Source of the DNA: Neobacillus paridis
GTDB lineage: Bacteria; Bacillota; Bacilli; Bacillales; Cytobacillaceae
Assembly: GCF_016765675.1 (NCBI RefSeq)
Contig: NZ_JAESWB010000326.1
Location: 1-53,320, forward strand
Reading direction: 5' to 3'
Length of the DNA stretch: 53,320 nt
Under the pieces are notes generated by a model that saw only the letters and a program-made list of their open reading frames with translations, did not search any database and was not told where the DNA came from. Made by a program: the position numbers and the translations under genes. Each line of letters starts with the position of its first letter. Positions within the stretch are counted from its first letter, which is position 1. Of the stretch, positions 42,530 to 51,872 are shown piece by piece.

Positions 42530-42745
42530 TTAGTTGAATAAACCTGATCCGGGACGTAGTTTATATTTTTTTGAGATACTTGGATCCTGGCTGTTTTTTA
42601 AAAATTGGAGCATATATAGTAAAGCATCTTTATCTTCATTGGACATAGGAAGCTTTACTTCTTGGGTCCTCTTTCGTAATATAGCAGAACCTTCTTTTAC
42701 TATATCTTTCATAGTAATTATGTATTCTGGACGAAACTTACTCAT
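42530..42745 (-). pseudogene. def: N-terminal remnant of peptide deformylase
   Basis: IITMKDIVKEGSAILRKRTQ and, later, NSQDPSISKKYKLRPGSGL are the first 60 residues of the Bacillus peptide deformylase; the frame stops just before the catalytic GLAAPQIG motif. An essential gene must have another copy elsewhere. The N-terminal MSKFRPEY is fused from the junction with the HTH gene. Confidence 0.7.
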
Positions 42746-42953
42746 ATATAAACACCTCGTCTACTTTCCTATTTAAAACTTTTGAAATTTTAAAAGCTAA
42801 TTCAAGAGTTGGATCATATTTATCATTTTCAACACAATTAATGGTTTGTCTTACAACTCCACATTCCTTAGCAAGATCTTCCTGCGTAATTCCTAATTTT
42901 TTCCTTTGACAGACAATGAACCTGATCGAAGCACAAAAGTATAATCCTTCCAT
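42738..42953 (-). CDS. small XRE-family regulator with replaced N-terminus
   Basis: 71 aa. CQRKKLGITQEDLAKECGVV, then RQTINCVENDKYDP, ending NRKVDEVFIYE, is a typical 65-aa Cro-like repressor. The first 12 codons (MEGLYFCASIRF) come from the antisense of another regulator remnant (42912-43022) and not from its own start, so the gene looks rearranged and lacks a clear ribosome binding site. Confidence 0.6.
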   Translation of the reverse strand: MEGLYFCASIRFIVCQRKKLGITQEDLAKECGVVRQTINCVENDKYDPTLELAFKISKVLNRKVDEVFIYE

Positions 42954-43022
42954 TCGAGTCTGTCTTCTAATAGCCAGATTTTTAGAAAAACCTTTAGACG
43001 AGTTATTTTGGATCGATGATTA
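42912..43022 (+). pseudogene. C-terminal remnant of an XRE-family regulator
   Basis: Plus-strand frame MNLIEAQKYNPSIRVCLLIA, then RFLEKPLDELFWIDD and a stop, is the end of the same small-repressor type (compare IENGKYNPSLELCL). Its helix-turn-helix half is missing. It was presumably the partner regulator of the membrane protein gene at 43068. Confidence 0.6.
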
Positions 43023-43067
43023 AGAAGAATTTCAATAAAATCAACAGTTATGAAAGGGGAGTTTCAA

Positions 43068-43466
43068 ATGCGTTTACCTAAATGGGGGTTATTGACATTC
43101 AATATTCTGTTGTGTGTGGTATTCGCATATGTAAGTATTTCGTCATTTTCTAATGGAGCAACTATCTGGTGGTTGTGGGGGTTAATCTCTATTCTATATG
43201 GCTACACCACTATAACCCGATTTGTAAAGGGATATAACGAAGGTTGGTCCTCCACTGAAATTGTTGAGGATGAACGAACTTGGAATGTTCGACTGGTATC
43301 ATGTTTCATCGCTTTTATTTATATTCTGCTTTTCTTAACTGCTGGAATTATAGTATTTTATATGGGATATCTTTCCTTCGACCCTGTTATTTATATGATT
43401 CTTGCTGTTAGTACAAGTGTAGCGGTTTTTGCCATTTCGCAAATTGTACAAACAATTCCAAGATAG
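43068..43466 (+). CDS. small four-helix membrane protein (DUF2178-like)
   Basis: 132 aa with four transmembrane segments. GAAAGGGGAG lies 8 nt before the ATG. Proteins of this type usually follow an XRE regulator like the remnant just upstream. Function unknown. Confidence 0.6.
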   Translation: MRLPKWGLLTFNILLCVVFAYVSISSFSNGATIWWLWGLISILYGYTTITRFVKGYNEGWSSTEIVEDERTWNVRLVSCFIAFIYILLFLTAGIIVFYMGYLSFDPVIYMILAVSTSVAVFAISQIVQTIPR

Positions 43467-43529
43467 GGAGTTTTCGGCTCCTTATCTATGGATATGGAAA
43501 TTAATTTAATTTCGTAGGGAGAGATAAAA

Positions 43530-43817
43530 TTGAGCAAGAAAGCATTCCATATATACAATATCATTGTCTTGGTTCTGCTCTTATCATTTAACCTTTTAGT
43601 CTTATTTGCCTTTGGGATTGGCGAGGGTGGAATGAGATTTTCGGATTGGTTTCCAATAGTCGCTTCATTTATCATTTGGGGTATCTTTTACCGTATTCAA
43701 TTTTCACGTTCTACCAATACGTGGAGAATATCTTGGTTTTTCATTATGTTAGTGTTTCTTTTCTTCTGGGAAACTGGTCTTGGTGCAACTTTCGGGAAGT
43801 TGTTTAGTTTAAATTAG
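43530..43817 (+). CDS. small membrane protein
   Basis: 95 aa, three transmembrane segments, TTG start with AGGGAGAG 6 nt upstream. 63 bp after the previous membrane gene and probably cotranscribed. Not recognised. Confidence 0.5.
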   Translation: MSKKAFHIYNIIVLVLLLSFNLLVLFAFGIGEGGMRFSDWFPIVASFIIWGIFYRIQFSRSTNTWRISWFFIMLVFLFFWETGLGATFGKLFSLN

Positions 43818-43979
43818 GGCATTATTTTATTTAAACGAACGTTTGATTAATGATCGAATAAAGTGAAACTTCCATTATCCGATTTCTTTAGTGAAGAGGA
43901 ATATTAATCGCTTAAAGAGCAGGTGAAGTTACACTTTCCTGCTCCCTTACATTCATTTTCTCCATACACTCCAAAAAGT

Positions 43980-44072
43980 TCACTTAATCTTTTGCAATAT
44001 TTCAATGGCGGTTTCATCAAACTCTTCTAACTTCTCTCCTGCTGCTGGTCTTTCAAATGGCATCCTTCTCAT
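43980..44072 (-). other. possible short gene remnant
   Basis: A 30-codon frame, MRRMPFERPAAGEKLEEFDE, ends in ILQKIK. The MRRMPFERP start is seen in several Bacillaceae hypothetical proteins, so this may be a truncated one. Nothing else is visible in 43818-44185. Confidence 0.25.
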
Positions 44073-44185
44073 TAATTCCACTCCAATCTCTAATCATCTT
44101 CTACTTCAAATAAACCCGAATATTTATTTGCAAAAATTTCCCCCTAAGCCAATTTAACTCCTTTTAAGTAAAGAGCAACATGTAT

Positions 44186-44839
44186 CTATAAAGTACGTGA
44201 TTTCTCCCCGTCAATTAACTTAAAATGAATACCATTCGATGTTCCCCCGTCAATATGTTTAGGAACACCTGATAAATCGAGTAATTCCTTCAAATGGATA
44301 GACTTTTTACGATTTGCTTCTATCGTAATATTGTAAGGACCAGCTAAATTCATTAGCGACTCCATTCGTACTCCATCTTCCATGAAGTGGGAATCCAGCA
44401 ATTCTAATTCAAATGATACGTCTTTATCGCTTCGATTATGTAACACAAAATTACATTCTCCATTCAATAAGTCTTCGCTGACATTCTCAAAATTGCAATT
44501 ACCATTACCATCGTATGAAATGGCTGTAATTCCACTTGCCAACGTTTCTTGGTACATTGTGATTAGAATATTTGGTAAAATTGCATATACGATTACAACT
44601 ATTACAATTGTCCGAAAGCGATATTTCTTCATGCCAATGAAAAGTAAAATTATGGCGATTATGAATAAAATGGACCCAATGATACCGAGGGGGATAAATC
44701 CATCTTGATTACGGATTGGAAACGACATGAATATAGAACGTGCTTCTAACATTACGTTATTAGGAAACGGGAAAAATAAATACATACATATACCTAAAAT
44801 AACAACTGAACTAATGAGTGACAGTTTACTTCTTATCAT
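44186..44839 (-). CDS. membrane protein with extracytoplasmic domain
   Basis: 217 aa: three transmembrane segments in the first 110 residues, then an extracellular beta-rich part with a Cys pair (GNCNFENVSEDLLNGEC) that could form a disulfide. GGAGGGG lies just upstream. Last of a three-gene leftward unit with the lipoprotein and the DUF1835 gene. Family unknown. Confidence 0.65.
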   Translation of the reverse strand: MIRSKLSLISSVVILGICMYLFFPFPNNVMLEARSIFMSFPIRNQDGFIPLGIIGSILFIIAIILLFIGMKKYRFRTIVIVVIVYAILPNILITMYQETLASGITAISYDGNGNCNFENVSEDLLNGECNFVLHNRSDKDVSFELELLDSHFMEDGVRMESLMNLAGPYNITIEANRKKSIHLKELLDLSGVPKHIDGGTSNGIHFKLIDGEKSRTL

Positions 44840-44875
44840 CATACCCCTCCGCTATTTAATTTCGTTTACAAATAT

Positions 44876-45355
44876 TTATCTCACTTCTAAAGCAAAGGCA
44901 TAGGTAGCGTCATCTTTTGATACATTAGCTTTCTTTTTGTCCATCCACCATACACCGTAAGAATAATAATAGACTCCCTTTTCCCTAGGTGCGGTAAAAT
45001 GATTATCTTCCACTGCTACCTCCGTTTCCCTGTTCCTATTTATTTGAAGTACATGAAATTCATTGGGCTTTGGTTCATAATCCATCTCGAACGTCACTTC
45101 TTCTCCAGCTTTTACTCGGATAGGCTTCACATTCTTTAATAGTTCAACTGGCCCAGCAGTATCGACACAGGTGCTTTTGTTTTGCACTGTCCAACAATAT
45201 GAACCAAGTTTTGTTGAAAAGGTCTCCTCGCCAATCTTAATCTTGGCTATGGGTGGTTTGATTCCAGCCATCTCATTAATTGAACTCTCAGTTTTTGAAC
45301 ATCCTGCAATCGTTATCGCTATCAAAACGATAAAAGACAAAAACCATTTATTCAT
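44876..45355 (-). CDS. lipoprotein of unknown function
   Basis: 159 aa; signal NKWFLSFIVLIAITIAGC with the lipid-modified Cys at residue 19. The mature domain is beta-rich with two Cys (SYCWTVQNKSTCVD) and an FHVLQINRN motif. AGGGGG precedes the ATG. 13 bp after the DUF1835 gene, so same operon. Function unknown. Confidence 0.7.
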   Translation of the reverse strand: MNKWFLSFIVLIAITIAGCSKTESSINEMAGIKPPIAKIKIGEETFSTKLGSYCWTVQNKSTCVDTAGPVELLKNVKPIRVKAGEEVTFEMDYEPKPNEFHVLQINRNRETEVAVEDNHFTAPREKGVYYYSYGVWWMDKKKANVSKDDATYAFALEVR

Positions 45356-45368
45356 TTAAATGCCCCCT

Positions 45369-46214
45369 TCAGCCCTTTGCCAACCTCACACTATAATAAC
45401 GCATCGCCTTCAAATTACCTTCCATCTCAAAAACACCTTTTTCTATCAACTTTCTTAGCCGATACTCGAAGAATGCATCCCCCATATATTGGTCTAAATA
45501 CCCTATCACTTCCCCTATTAATCTTGCGGATTTCATAAATTTCTCAGGTTCTTGCTCACGTTCTCGCTCAATCTGAAGTTTTTTCGCCATATTTATCATA
45601 TATTGGTCGTAATAGTCCTCTTTGACGCCCTTTATCTTTTCATTTCGCCAAATACGTAAGGTTTCCTTCGTATCAGCAAGAGCCAGCCACTCTTCTTCAA
45701 GTTCCTTTCTTTCATGCACTGATAAAGATTTTGATTGACCTTTCTCGTAAATAACTTGCAATTTTTCAGGGGAGATTTCCCCTGTTTTCAGAACCGTATA
45801 TTGAATATCTGGTCGATTAAAATGTACAGCATGTGCCTTGGTTGTATTAATCACCTTGATTTTATTCGTTTTATCCCGTAATAAATATAAAACATAACGC
45901 AATCCTGTCTGCTCGTGAGAATTATCAGCCACCCATATTGTAATCGGCACATTCACTGGGATAGAATGTATTTGATTGACAGTGTTATAAAACCACTGTT
46001 GATAATCTTGGAAATCGCCATCTTCGTCATTCATCACATTTTTCATCCATTGAAATCTTACATCTTGCCCTGCCTTTTCGTGTAGCATCCGGACTGGACC
46101 AATCGAAAATATATCCCCAAAAGCAATAATTTGTTCTATCTTGTGTACCCTCATTGCCTTTAGAGCCATTTTTAATGACCCAGCACCAGACAGCCCAAAA
46201 AGAATATGTATCAT
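45369..46214 (-). CDS. DUF1835/DUF3658 protein
   Basis: 281 aa. N-terminal DUF1835 (MIHILFGLSGAGSLKMALKA, then IIAFGDIFSIGPV) and a C-terminal DUF3658-like part (EEEWLALADTKETLRIWRNE). ATG 46214 follows AAGAAGGGG by 8 nt; the longer frame to 46259 has none. Common, uncharacterised Bacillaceae cytoplasmic protein. Confidence 0.85.
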   Translation of the reverse strand: MIHILFGLSGAGSLKMALKAMRVHKIEQIIAFGDIFSIGPVRMLHEKAGQDVRFQWMKNVMNDEDGDFQDYQQWFYNTVNQIHSIPVNVPITIWVADNSHEQTGLRYVLYLLRDKTNKIKVINTTKAHAVHFNRPDIQYTVLKTGEISPEKLQVIYEKGQSKSLSVHERKELEEEWLALADTKETLRIWRNEKIKGVKEDYYDQYMINMAKKLQIEREREQEPEKFMKSARLIGEVIGYLDQYMGDAFFEYRLRKLIEKGVFEMEGNLKAMRYYSVRLAKG

Positions 46215-46295
46215 TTGAAAATCCCCTTCTTGTTTTACTTCTGACCGTTCTTTAACCAAAGAAAAACCATTTCTTTTCGTAAACTAAAGTTTATT

Positions 46296-46770
46296 TTATT
46301 GAGAAATAGACGACTTTGTTTCTAATTCCTCATCTGATGAGTCCTTTGAAATAAAGAAAATAGCAATCAAGACAAAGAACATGCCTAACAAATGTGTAAG
46401 TGAAAGCTGTTCTTTTAAAATGAAAAAAGATAGAATTACCGAGCTTAAAGGAAGTACACTTGTTAGAACTCCTGCTGAACTTGCTGAAACTTTTGATAAC
46501 CCTTGATACATTAAAAGAAAAGCAAGTACCGTTACAACAACTCCAAAATATAAAATATTAAGCCAATCCCCTATGCCCACACTTGAAAGGTCAAAATCTT
46601 TAGCTTCATATATTGAAAATGGTAAAAACATTATAAGACCAAAAATACTCATCATCGTTGATATTGTAAGGGGAGTTAATCTATTAGATACTAATTTTCC
46701 TAATATAATAAATAACGTTTCACCTAAAACTGCCCCAAATACAAAAGGTTTCCTAATAAGGAATTGGTAT
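46296..46770 (-). pseudogene. C-terminal half of an EamA/DMT transporter, frameshifted
   Basis: From ATG 46655 a 119-aa frame gives five membrane segments and the second EamA repeat (VVTVLAFLLMYQGLSKVSAS, then VLTSVLPLSSVILSFFILKE). Upstream the homology continues as VFGAVLGETLFIILGKLV in frame and GDTNSLLGNLL in another frame near 46755, then stops. The first repeat is missing. Probably inactive. Confidence 0.7.
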
Positions 46771-46795
46771 CTCCATTAATTACTTTTTATTGTGA

Positions 46796-46836
46796 AGAAA
46801 AGCCGTCTTGCTAAAATAAGAAGAACGGCTTTTTTA
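46796..46836. terminator. bidirectional terminator
   Basis: AGCCGT (46801-46806) and ACGGCT (46825-46830), extended by A/T runs, lie 20 bp beyond the tetR stop and before the EamA remnant. Confidence 0.65.
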
Positions 46837-46856
46837 ATAGATTGTTTTTGTTAAAT

Positions 46857-47411
46857 TTATTCAAAATTCCTGTCTAACAAGGCCCCTGTTTGTTCAGCCA
46901 TGACACGGGCTGGTAAAGGCATTCCATTCTTGAACCACCATTCTACTGCCCCAACAACCGCTGAACCAAAGAATTGAAGAATCACATCATCACTTAATCC
47001 TTGATTTTTTCCTTTGGTTGTATCCACTTCAGGTTTAAATTCTTCAATAACTAAATTAAGAAAGCGACTTCGAAAATAAGGAGCCCCTTTACTTGCCAAC
47101 ATAGTTGAAAAGAATAAATAATTCCGCTCAAAGTATTCGAACCAAACATAATTTCCTTCTTGGAAAGTCAATTCGGAAGCTGACCGGCAAAGTTCCCGGA
47201 GTTTGTTTATATGTTCTTCAATTATCTTATCCAGTAAGTCGTATTTATCAGTGTAATGAAGATAGATGGTTCCCCGGTTAACATTTGCTCTGTCTGCAAT
47301 ATCCTGAATGGTAATGTCGTCAAAACCCTTTTCAGACATCAGTTCCGTAACAGCATTTTTTATAGCTACTTGACTTTTGGCTATTCTTCTATCTACTTTA
47401 GATATTTTCAT
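46857..47411 (-). CDS. TetR/AcrR-family repressor
   Basis: 184 aa. N-terminal helix-turn-helix ITIQDIADRANVNRGTIYLHYTDKYDLL; helical ligand domain ending with a TetR_C_7-like pattern. Divergent from the carboxymuconolactone decarboxylase-like and aldo/keto reductase genes, with two copies of a GTTGA-N4-TCAA operator in the shared region. Effector unknown, probably an aldehyde or quinone type electrophile. Confidence 0.9.
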   Translation of the reverse strand: MKISKVDRRIAKSQVAIKNAVTELMSEKGFDDITIQDIADRANVNRGTIYLHYTDKYDLLDKIIEEHINKLRELCRSASELTFQEGNYVWFEYFERNYLFFSTMLASKGAPYFRSRFLNLVIEEFKPEVDTTKGKNQGLSDDVILQFFGSAVVGAVEWWFKNGMPLPARVMAEQTGALLDRNFE

Positions 47412-47453
47412 TCACCAATCTTTCTGGAGATATTCAACAATTTTAATGGATTT

Positions 47454-47543
47454 GTTGAGTAATCAACGAATTGTGCTAAATTAACCATTGAAAGCATGAA
47501 AGTCTTTTTTATAATTATAAACATATGTTGATTATTCAATCAA
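47454..47543. promoter_or_regulatory. twin TetR operators
   Basis: GTTGA-GTAA-TCAAC (47454-47467) and GTTGATTATTCAATCAA (47527-47543, a TTGATT/AATCAA inverted repeat that contains the same GTTGA-N4-TCAA). They lie 73 bp apart between tetR and the divergent genes. Confidence 0.6.
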
Positions 47544-47623
47544 TATTTATTTTAAACAAGCATTAAGTTCAGCTACCTTTTGGAATAATAAAAGTAAATG
47601 AAGTTCAAGTAGGAGGCTATTTT

Positions 47624-48379
47624 ATGGGCCGTATTGAAAAGAGCAGAGAAAAATACAAACAGCTATTTGGTGATGGAGCACCTGCAACATACGCTACCGA
47701 TCCTGATTTTCAGGACATTCTTAGCCGCTTTATTTTCGGGGAAGTTTTTTATCAAGGCAACCTGGATGACAAGCAACGTGAACTAATTACTCTAGTTGTG
47801 CTTACAACCAATCAGACTTTGCCTCAGCTCAAGGCACATGTTGGTGCGGCACTAAACGTTGGACTCACACCTGTAGAAATCAAAGAGGCTATCTACCAGT
47901 GTGCCCCGTACATTGGATTTCCCAAAACATTAAACGCCATCAATGAAGTCAATGAGGTTTTCAAAGCGAAGAATATTCCTTTGCCGATTGAAAGCCAAAA
48001 ACAGGTTGATGAAGATAATCGTTTTGACAAGGGGCTTTCGGTGCAAGTAGAGATTTTTGGTGATATCATTGCAAAAAATCGGGGGGCTGTCCCGGCTAAT
48101 CAAAAGCATATTCAGGACTATCTTTCCGCTTTTTGCTTCGGAGATTTCTACACTCGTGGCGGACTCGATTTGAAAACACGGGAGTTGTTAACCCTCTGCA
48201 TCATAAGTACGTTGGGTGGTGCCGAAGGTCAGGTGAAAGCTCACGTGCAAGGTAACAAAAATGTAGGAAATGACAAGGAAACATTGATCACCACCATTAC
48301 CCACTGCCTTCCATATATGGGCTTTCCGAGAACATTGAATGCATTGGCTTGTATAAATGAAATGATTCCGGAAAATTAA
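47624..48379 (+). CDS. double-domain carboxymuconolactone decarboxylase-family protein
   Basis: 251 aa with two copies of the CMD fold (DDKQRELITLVVLTTNQTLPQLKAHVGAAL and LKTRELLTLCIISTLGGAEGQVKAHVQG). No CxxC, so unlike AhpD it is probably not a disulfide reductase; such proteins accompany aldo/keto reductases in TetR-controlled detoxification units. AGGAGG precedes the ATG. Confidence 0.88.
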   Translation: MGRIEKSREKYKQLFGDGAPATYATDPDFQDILSRFIFGEVFYQGNLDDKQRELITLVVLTTNQTLPQLKAHVGAALNVGLTPVEIKEAIYQCAPYIGFPKTLNAINEVNEVFKAKNIPLPIESQKQVDEDNRFDKGLSVQVEIFGDIIAKNRGAVPANQKHIQDYLSAFCFGDFYTRGGLDLKTRELLTLCIISTLGGAEGQVKAHVQGNKNVGNDKETLITTITHCLPYMGFPRTLNALACINEMIPEN

Positions 48380-48452
48380 GAAACTTTATTTATACGATGT
48401 AAAAAGTCAATAAAGTATTACAAAAAATATAACCATACAAAGGGAGAAAAAC

Positions 48453-49316
48453 ATGTTTAACGAAACTTACAAATTATCAAATGGCGTAGAAATTCCAAAA
48501 TTAGGTCTTGGCACCTGGCTGCTTGATGATGCACAGGCAGAACAGGCAGTGCGTGATGCGGTATCTATCGGATATCGCCATATTGATACTGCTCAGGCTT
48601 ATATGAATGAAGCAGGTGTAGGCGAAGCAATCCGTTCCTGCGGTATCGCAAGAGAAGAACTTTTCATCACGACAAAGGCTGCTGCAGAGTTAAAAACCTA
48701 TGGTGCTGTTACGCAGTCCATTGATGAGTCTTTAGCAAAATTGGGACTGGATTACATTGACATTCTGATTATCCATAGCCCACAGCCTTGGAAGGAATTC
48801 CGTGAGGAGAAGCGTTACTTCGAGGAAAACAAGGAAGTATGGAAATCTTTGGAGGATGCTTATAAGACAGGCAAGGTAAAGGCAATCGGTCTTTCTAACT
48901 TCCTTCAGGATGATATAGAAAATATTCTTTCAAGCTGTGAGATTAAACCGATGGTCAATCAAATATTGGCACATGTAAGTAATACTCCATTTGAACTAAT
49001 CGATTTTTTCCAGAAAAATGACATCCTGGTAGAGGCATATTCTCCAATTGCACATGGAGCCGTTCTTGATAATCCAGAGATTAAGGTAATAGCTGATAAC
49101 TATAGGGTATCTGTTGCACAGCTTTGTCTGCGTTATTGCTTACAGCTTGGTCTTGTCGTTATTCCTAAGACGGCAAATCCGGATCATATGAAAAACAATG
49201 CAGAGCTTGATTTTGTTATTCAAGATGCAGATATGGAGACTTTAAAGAACGTAGAGCACATCCAGGATTATGGTGAGCATAGCTTCTTCCCGGTATTTGG
49301 CGGGAAATTAAAATAA
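48453..49316 (+). CDS. aldo/keto reductase
   Basis: 287 aa NADPH-dependent reductase of the AKR5-like group: LGLGTWLL, catalytic Asp and Tyr in YRHIDTAQAYMNE, Lys in FITTKAA, His in LIIHSPQPW, and the phosphate-binding VIPKTANPDHMKNN. It reduces aldehydes and alpha-keto compounds. 73 bp after the CMD gene; same TetR-controlled unit. GGGAG precedes the ATG. Confidence 0.93.
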   Translation: MFNETYKLSNGVEIPKLGLGTWLLDDAQAEQAVRDAVSIGYRHIDTAQAYMNEAGVGEAIRSCGIAREELFITTKAAAELKTYGAVTQSIDESLAKLGLDYIDILIIHSPQPWKEFREEKRYFEENKEVWKSLEDAYKTGKVKAIGLSNFLQDDIENILSSCEIKPMVNQILAHVSNTPFELIDFFQKNDILVEAYSPIAHGAVLDNPEIKVIADNYRVSVAQLCLRYCLQLGLVVIPKTANPDHMKNNAELDFVIQDADMETLKNVEHIQDYGEHSFFPVFGGKLK

Positions 49317-49384
49317 ACAGGTATTGAATAGAGGACGACAGATCTTACTTGTAACGGAAGTTCGAAAGCAGGAGGTATTAAACG

Positions 49385-49865
49385 ATGGAATATCGAATTA
49401 ATCCAACCGATGTATAACTTGGTTAAACGTCAAGCTGAAGTTGAAATTTTACCGATGGCTGCCTCCGAACAAATGGGGGTCATTACTTACAGTCCTCTTG
49501 GGGCTGGACTTCTTACAGGTAAATATGGAGTAAACAAACGTCCTGAGCATGGCAGAATTGTAGATGAGGCCCGCTATAGCGACCGTTACGGTGCCAATGA
49601 GGATTTTGTTGCAGCTGAACGGTTTACCAAATATGCACAGGAACATGGCGTAAAACCTGCAACTTTAGCAGTTGCTTGGGTAATGGCTAATCCCGCTGTT
49701 ACTGCCCCTATCATTGGAGCACGTAACCTAGAACAATTAGAAGATTCGTTAGCTGCTTCGGATTTTAAAATGACACCAGACATGTATGCTGAAATTTCAC
49801 GTTTGTCAAGAACACCTGCTCTCGCAACGGATCGAACAGAGGTATTGACTGGTAAATGGTCGTAA
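49385..49865 (+). pseudogene. second aldo/keto reductase, internally deleted
   Basis: AGGAGG and an ATG at 49385 give MEYR, the usual start of YajO/Tas-type reductases, but the frame then stops and WNIELIQPMYNLVKRQAEVE continues out of phase at 49386. From ATG 49410 a 151-aa frame covers the C-terminal third (VITYSPLGAGLLTGKYG; PIIGARNLEQLEDSL). About half the protein, including all catalytic residues, is missing. Confidence 0.8.
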
Positions 49866-49995
49866 ATCCAATTAATAATAAGGAAGTAGAGGGTTACATT
49901 ATGAACTTAACGGGTTCAGTTAAGAGGTGTAAAAACTTCTTTTGACCATTATTATGACCAACAGAATGACAAGTCATTTTAATCAAGATTGACAA

Positions 49996-50025
49996 GAAAA
50001 AGGATGGCAAACGCCATCCTTTTTG
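49996..50025. terminator. bidirectional terminator
   Basis: AAAAAGGATGGC (49997-50008) and GCCATCCTTTTT (50013-50024) around AAAC. No gene is visible elsewhere in 49866-50225. Confidence 0.85.
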
Positions 50026-50225
50026 ACATATATTGAACAGATACCGTATTTCAGGAAACTTAAAGGATTAAGAAATGATGGTTACTTAAAATTGTAAAAA
50101 AGGAAATGATATATGGTGTACACGTGTATTTAATCATTGTTCGTTTTTCCCTGTTCCAACTTCAATCACTTAAAGGGCAATACAGCTAAGATTTATTTAA
50201 AAAAATGTCCTGCAAATAACAAAGT

Positions 50226-50640
50226 TTATTTTATATAATCTTCCAGTTTTACAAATTTATATCCTTGTTTTTGAAGGATAGGGATTGCATCCTTAAGACC
50301 TTCAAACGTTTCACCTTTTGGCTGATTCATGTGCATGATAACAATAGACCCTGGTTTTGCAGATAGAAGGGCATTCTTTACCTGTTGACGATTAAAAATT
50401 GCTTCCCTTCGGACCACCACAAGCATCAAACGTTAGAGCAATGACTTTTTCATTTGTCGGTAATCTAAGTATCACCCCAGGGATTTTCTCTCCCCAGAAT
50501 TTGGGCTTTTGACCGACATACTTGTTTTGTATATAAGATTTCATTTTATGAAGATCAGTTTCAGCTTTTACCATTGGAGTGCCGATAGTGCCTGACACAA
50601 AAAGCAAAAAAAGGGAAATTACCATTAGTTTTGATTTCAA
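50226..50640 (-). pseudogene. polysaccharide deacetylase, internally deleted
   Basis: TTG 50640 (AAAGGATG upstream) starts a signal peptide and the NodB-domain entry VIALTFDACGGPKGS, then the frame ends. The C-terminal part FNRQQVKNALLSAKPGSIVI, then MHMNQPKGE, to the stop at 50226 continues one frame over. About 130 residues including the metal-binding His motif are missing. A family member would trim peptidoglycan or chitin-like polymers outside the cell. Confidence 0.8.
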
Positions 50641-50850
50641 GATGAATCATCCTTTCCATGTACTTTTCTTCTATTTTCTTGCTGTTACCTTTCTTAAAAA
50701 CGTAAAAAAGCCCACCTATAAAGGCAGATGCTTCCAACTTAAATACAGGTAATCGCATCACTATCTTGTATTAACGAAGGAGAGGATAGCGTTTTGTTGA
50801 AGTAAAGGCAGTTTTTATAAAGAGATGTAATAACCCACTAACGCACTCGT

Positions 50851-51759
50851 TTAATAGGGCTTACAACTATTACCCGATGTTCTGGGAAACACTGTCACAA
50901 TCACCCCATCCATATTGTTGCCTGAAATTTCATACTGGCCATTCGCAGGCATAGCGAGCGTTGTATTTTGGGAGATAGGATAGTAAAAGATTTTATAGAC
51001 TTGATGGTCTATTGTAGCCGTAATGGACTTCTGTTCCTTCAAAAAATCCATATATTCTTCTAGAGCGAAATTCTTTTCTTTCATAATCGCGCTGTGAGGG
51101 AAACCAACATAACGGATATGCCAGGGTTCATATTGAATTCCAGTAACATCCGTTTTATCCATTGGATAGCGTAATATAAAGCCGTATTTCCAGGCATTTT
51201 CTTTCAGCCACTTTCCTTCAGGCGCACGATCCATTTTCGTTACGCTTGATCCTACATCAAGTGATAAGCCTGAATTATGTTCACTATAACCTGCTGGCAA
51301 GGCATAATCAGCCCCCATTTCTTGGTAAAGCACACTTTGCTCATCAAAGTCACGATAGCCACTATTAATAATAAAATGACTAACCCCTTCCTTTACAGCA
51401 TCATTAACCATCTCTGAAAATTTTTCTGTTATTCCTTTTGACAGATAAATATTCGTATCAAGCAACCCATATCCCTTTACCAATTCATGATGTTTAAATA
51501 AATTTACGATATCTGACTTCACACTTGCTTGGCGAACCGGATATTTACTGTTGATTAAGAGCAGATTTCCTTGATAAATCTGTTCTTTTCTAATTGTTTT
51601 CGTTTGGGTACTTTCAGAAGACTCTCTTTTATCTAAATGATCTTTGAAATTTTGATTATATTTTTGTATTTCTACTTTATCCTGAAAAAACAGTGCTTTA
51701 TTCATGAAGACAAAACCTAAGCACAATAAAATTAACAATAAAAAACTCCACTTCTTCAT
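50851..51759 (-). CDS. vanY: D,D-carboxypeptidase VanY, VanA-cluster type
   Basis: 302 aa. An N-terminal membrane anchor (SFLLLILLCLGFVFMNKALF) and an extracytoplasmic zinc D,D-carboxypeptidase domain with SEHNSGLSLD and EPWHIRYVG. QVYQGNLLLINSKYPVRQ-like, NSGYRDFDEQSVLYQEMGAD and the C-terminal YEISGNNMDGVIVTVFP segments follow VanA-type VanY (303 aa) very closely. It removes the terminal D-Ala of peptidoglycan precursors. GGAGGAAAC precedes the ATG. vanHAX, which should lie between vanS and vanY, is absent, so this cannot by itself give high-level glycopeptide resistance. Confidence 0.9.
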   Translation of the reverse strand: MKKWSFLLLILLCLGFVFMNKALFFQDKVEIQKYNQNFKDHLDKRESSESTQTKTIRKEQIYQGNLLLINSKYPVRQASVKSDIVNLFKHHELVKGYGLLDTNIYLSKGITEKFSEMVNDAVKEGVSHFIINSGYRDFDEQSVLYQEMGADYALPAGYSEHNSGLSLDVGSSVTKMDRAPEGKWLKENAWKYGFILRYPMDKTDVTGIQYEPWHIRYVGFPHSAIMKEKNFALEEYMDFLKEQKSITATIDHQVYKIFYYPISQNTTLAMPANGQYEISGNNMDGVIVTVFPRTSGNSCKPY

Positions 51760-51872
51760 TTTCAGTTTCCTCCTTAAGTGAACGTCTTGGTGATAATGCT
51801 GCGCAGGGTCAGCACACGGGATTTCGGGTATGTAGTCCTTAACGATAGCTTTCTGCAGGGTGATGACATTAC

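Noticed and set aside
49904..49960. Short frame MNLTGSVKRCKNFF after the aldo/keto reductase remnant
   Set aside because: Fourteen codons, no family resemblance, and a modest ribosome binding site; probably debris of a deleted gene.
51765..51870. Open frame just before vanY as a possible VanX tail
   Set aside because: The translation (KAIVKDYIPEIPCADPAQHYHQ) does not match the VanX C-terminus as I know it.
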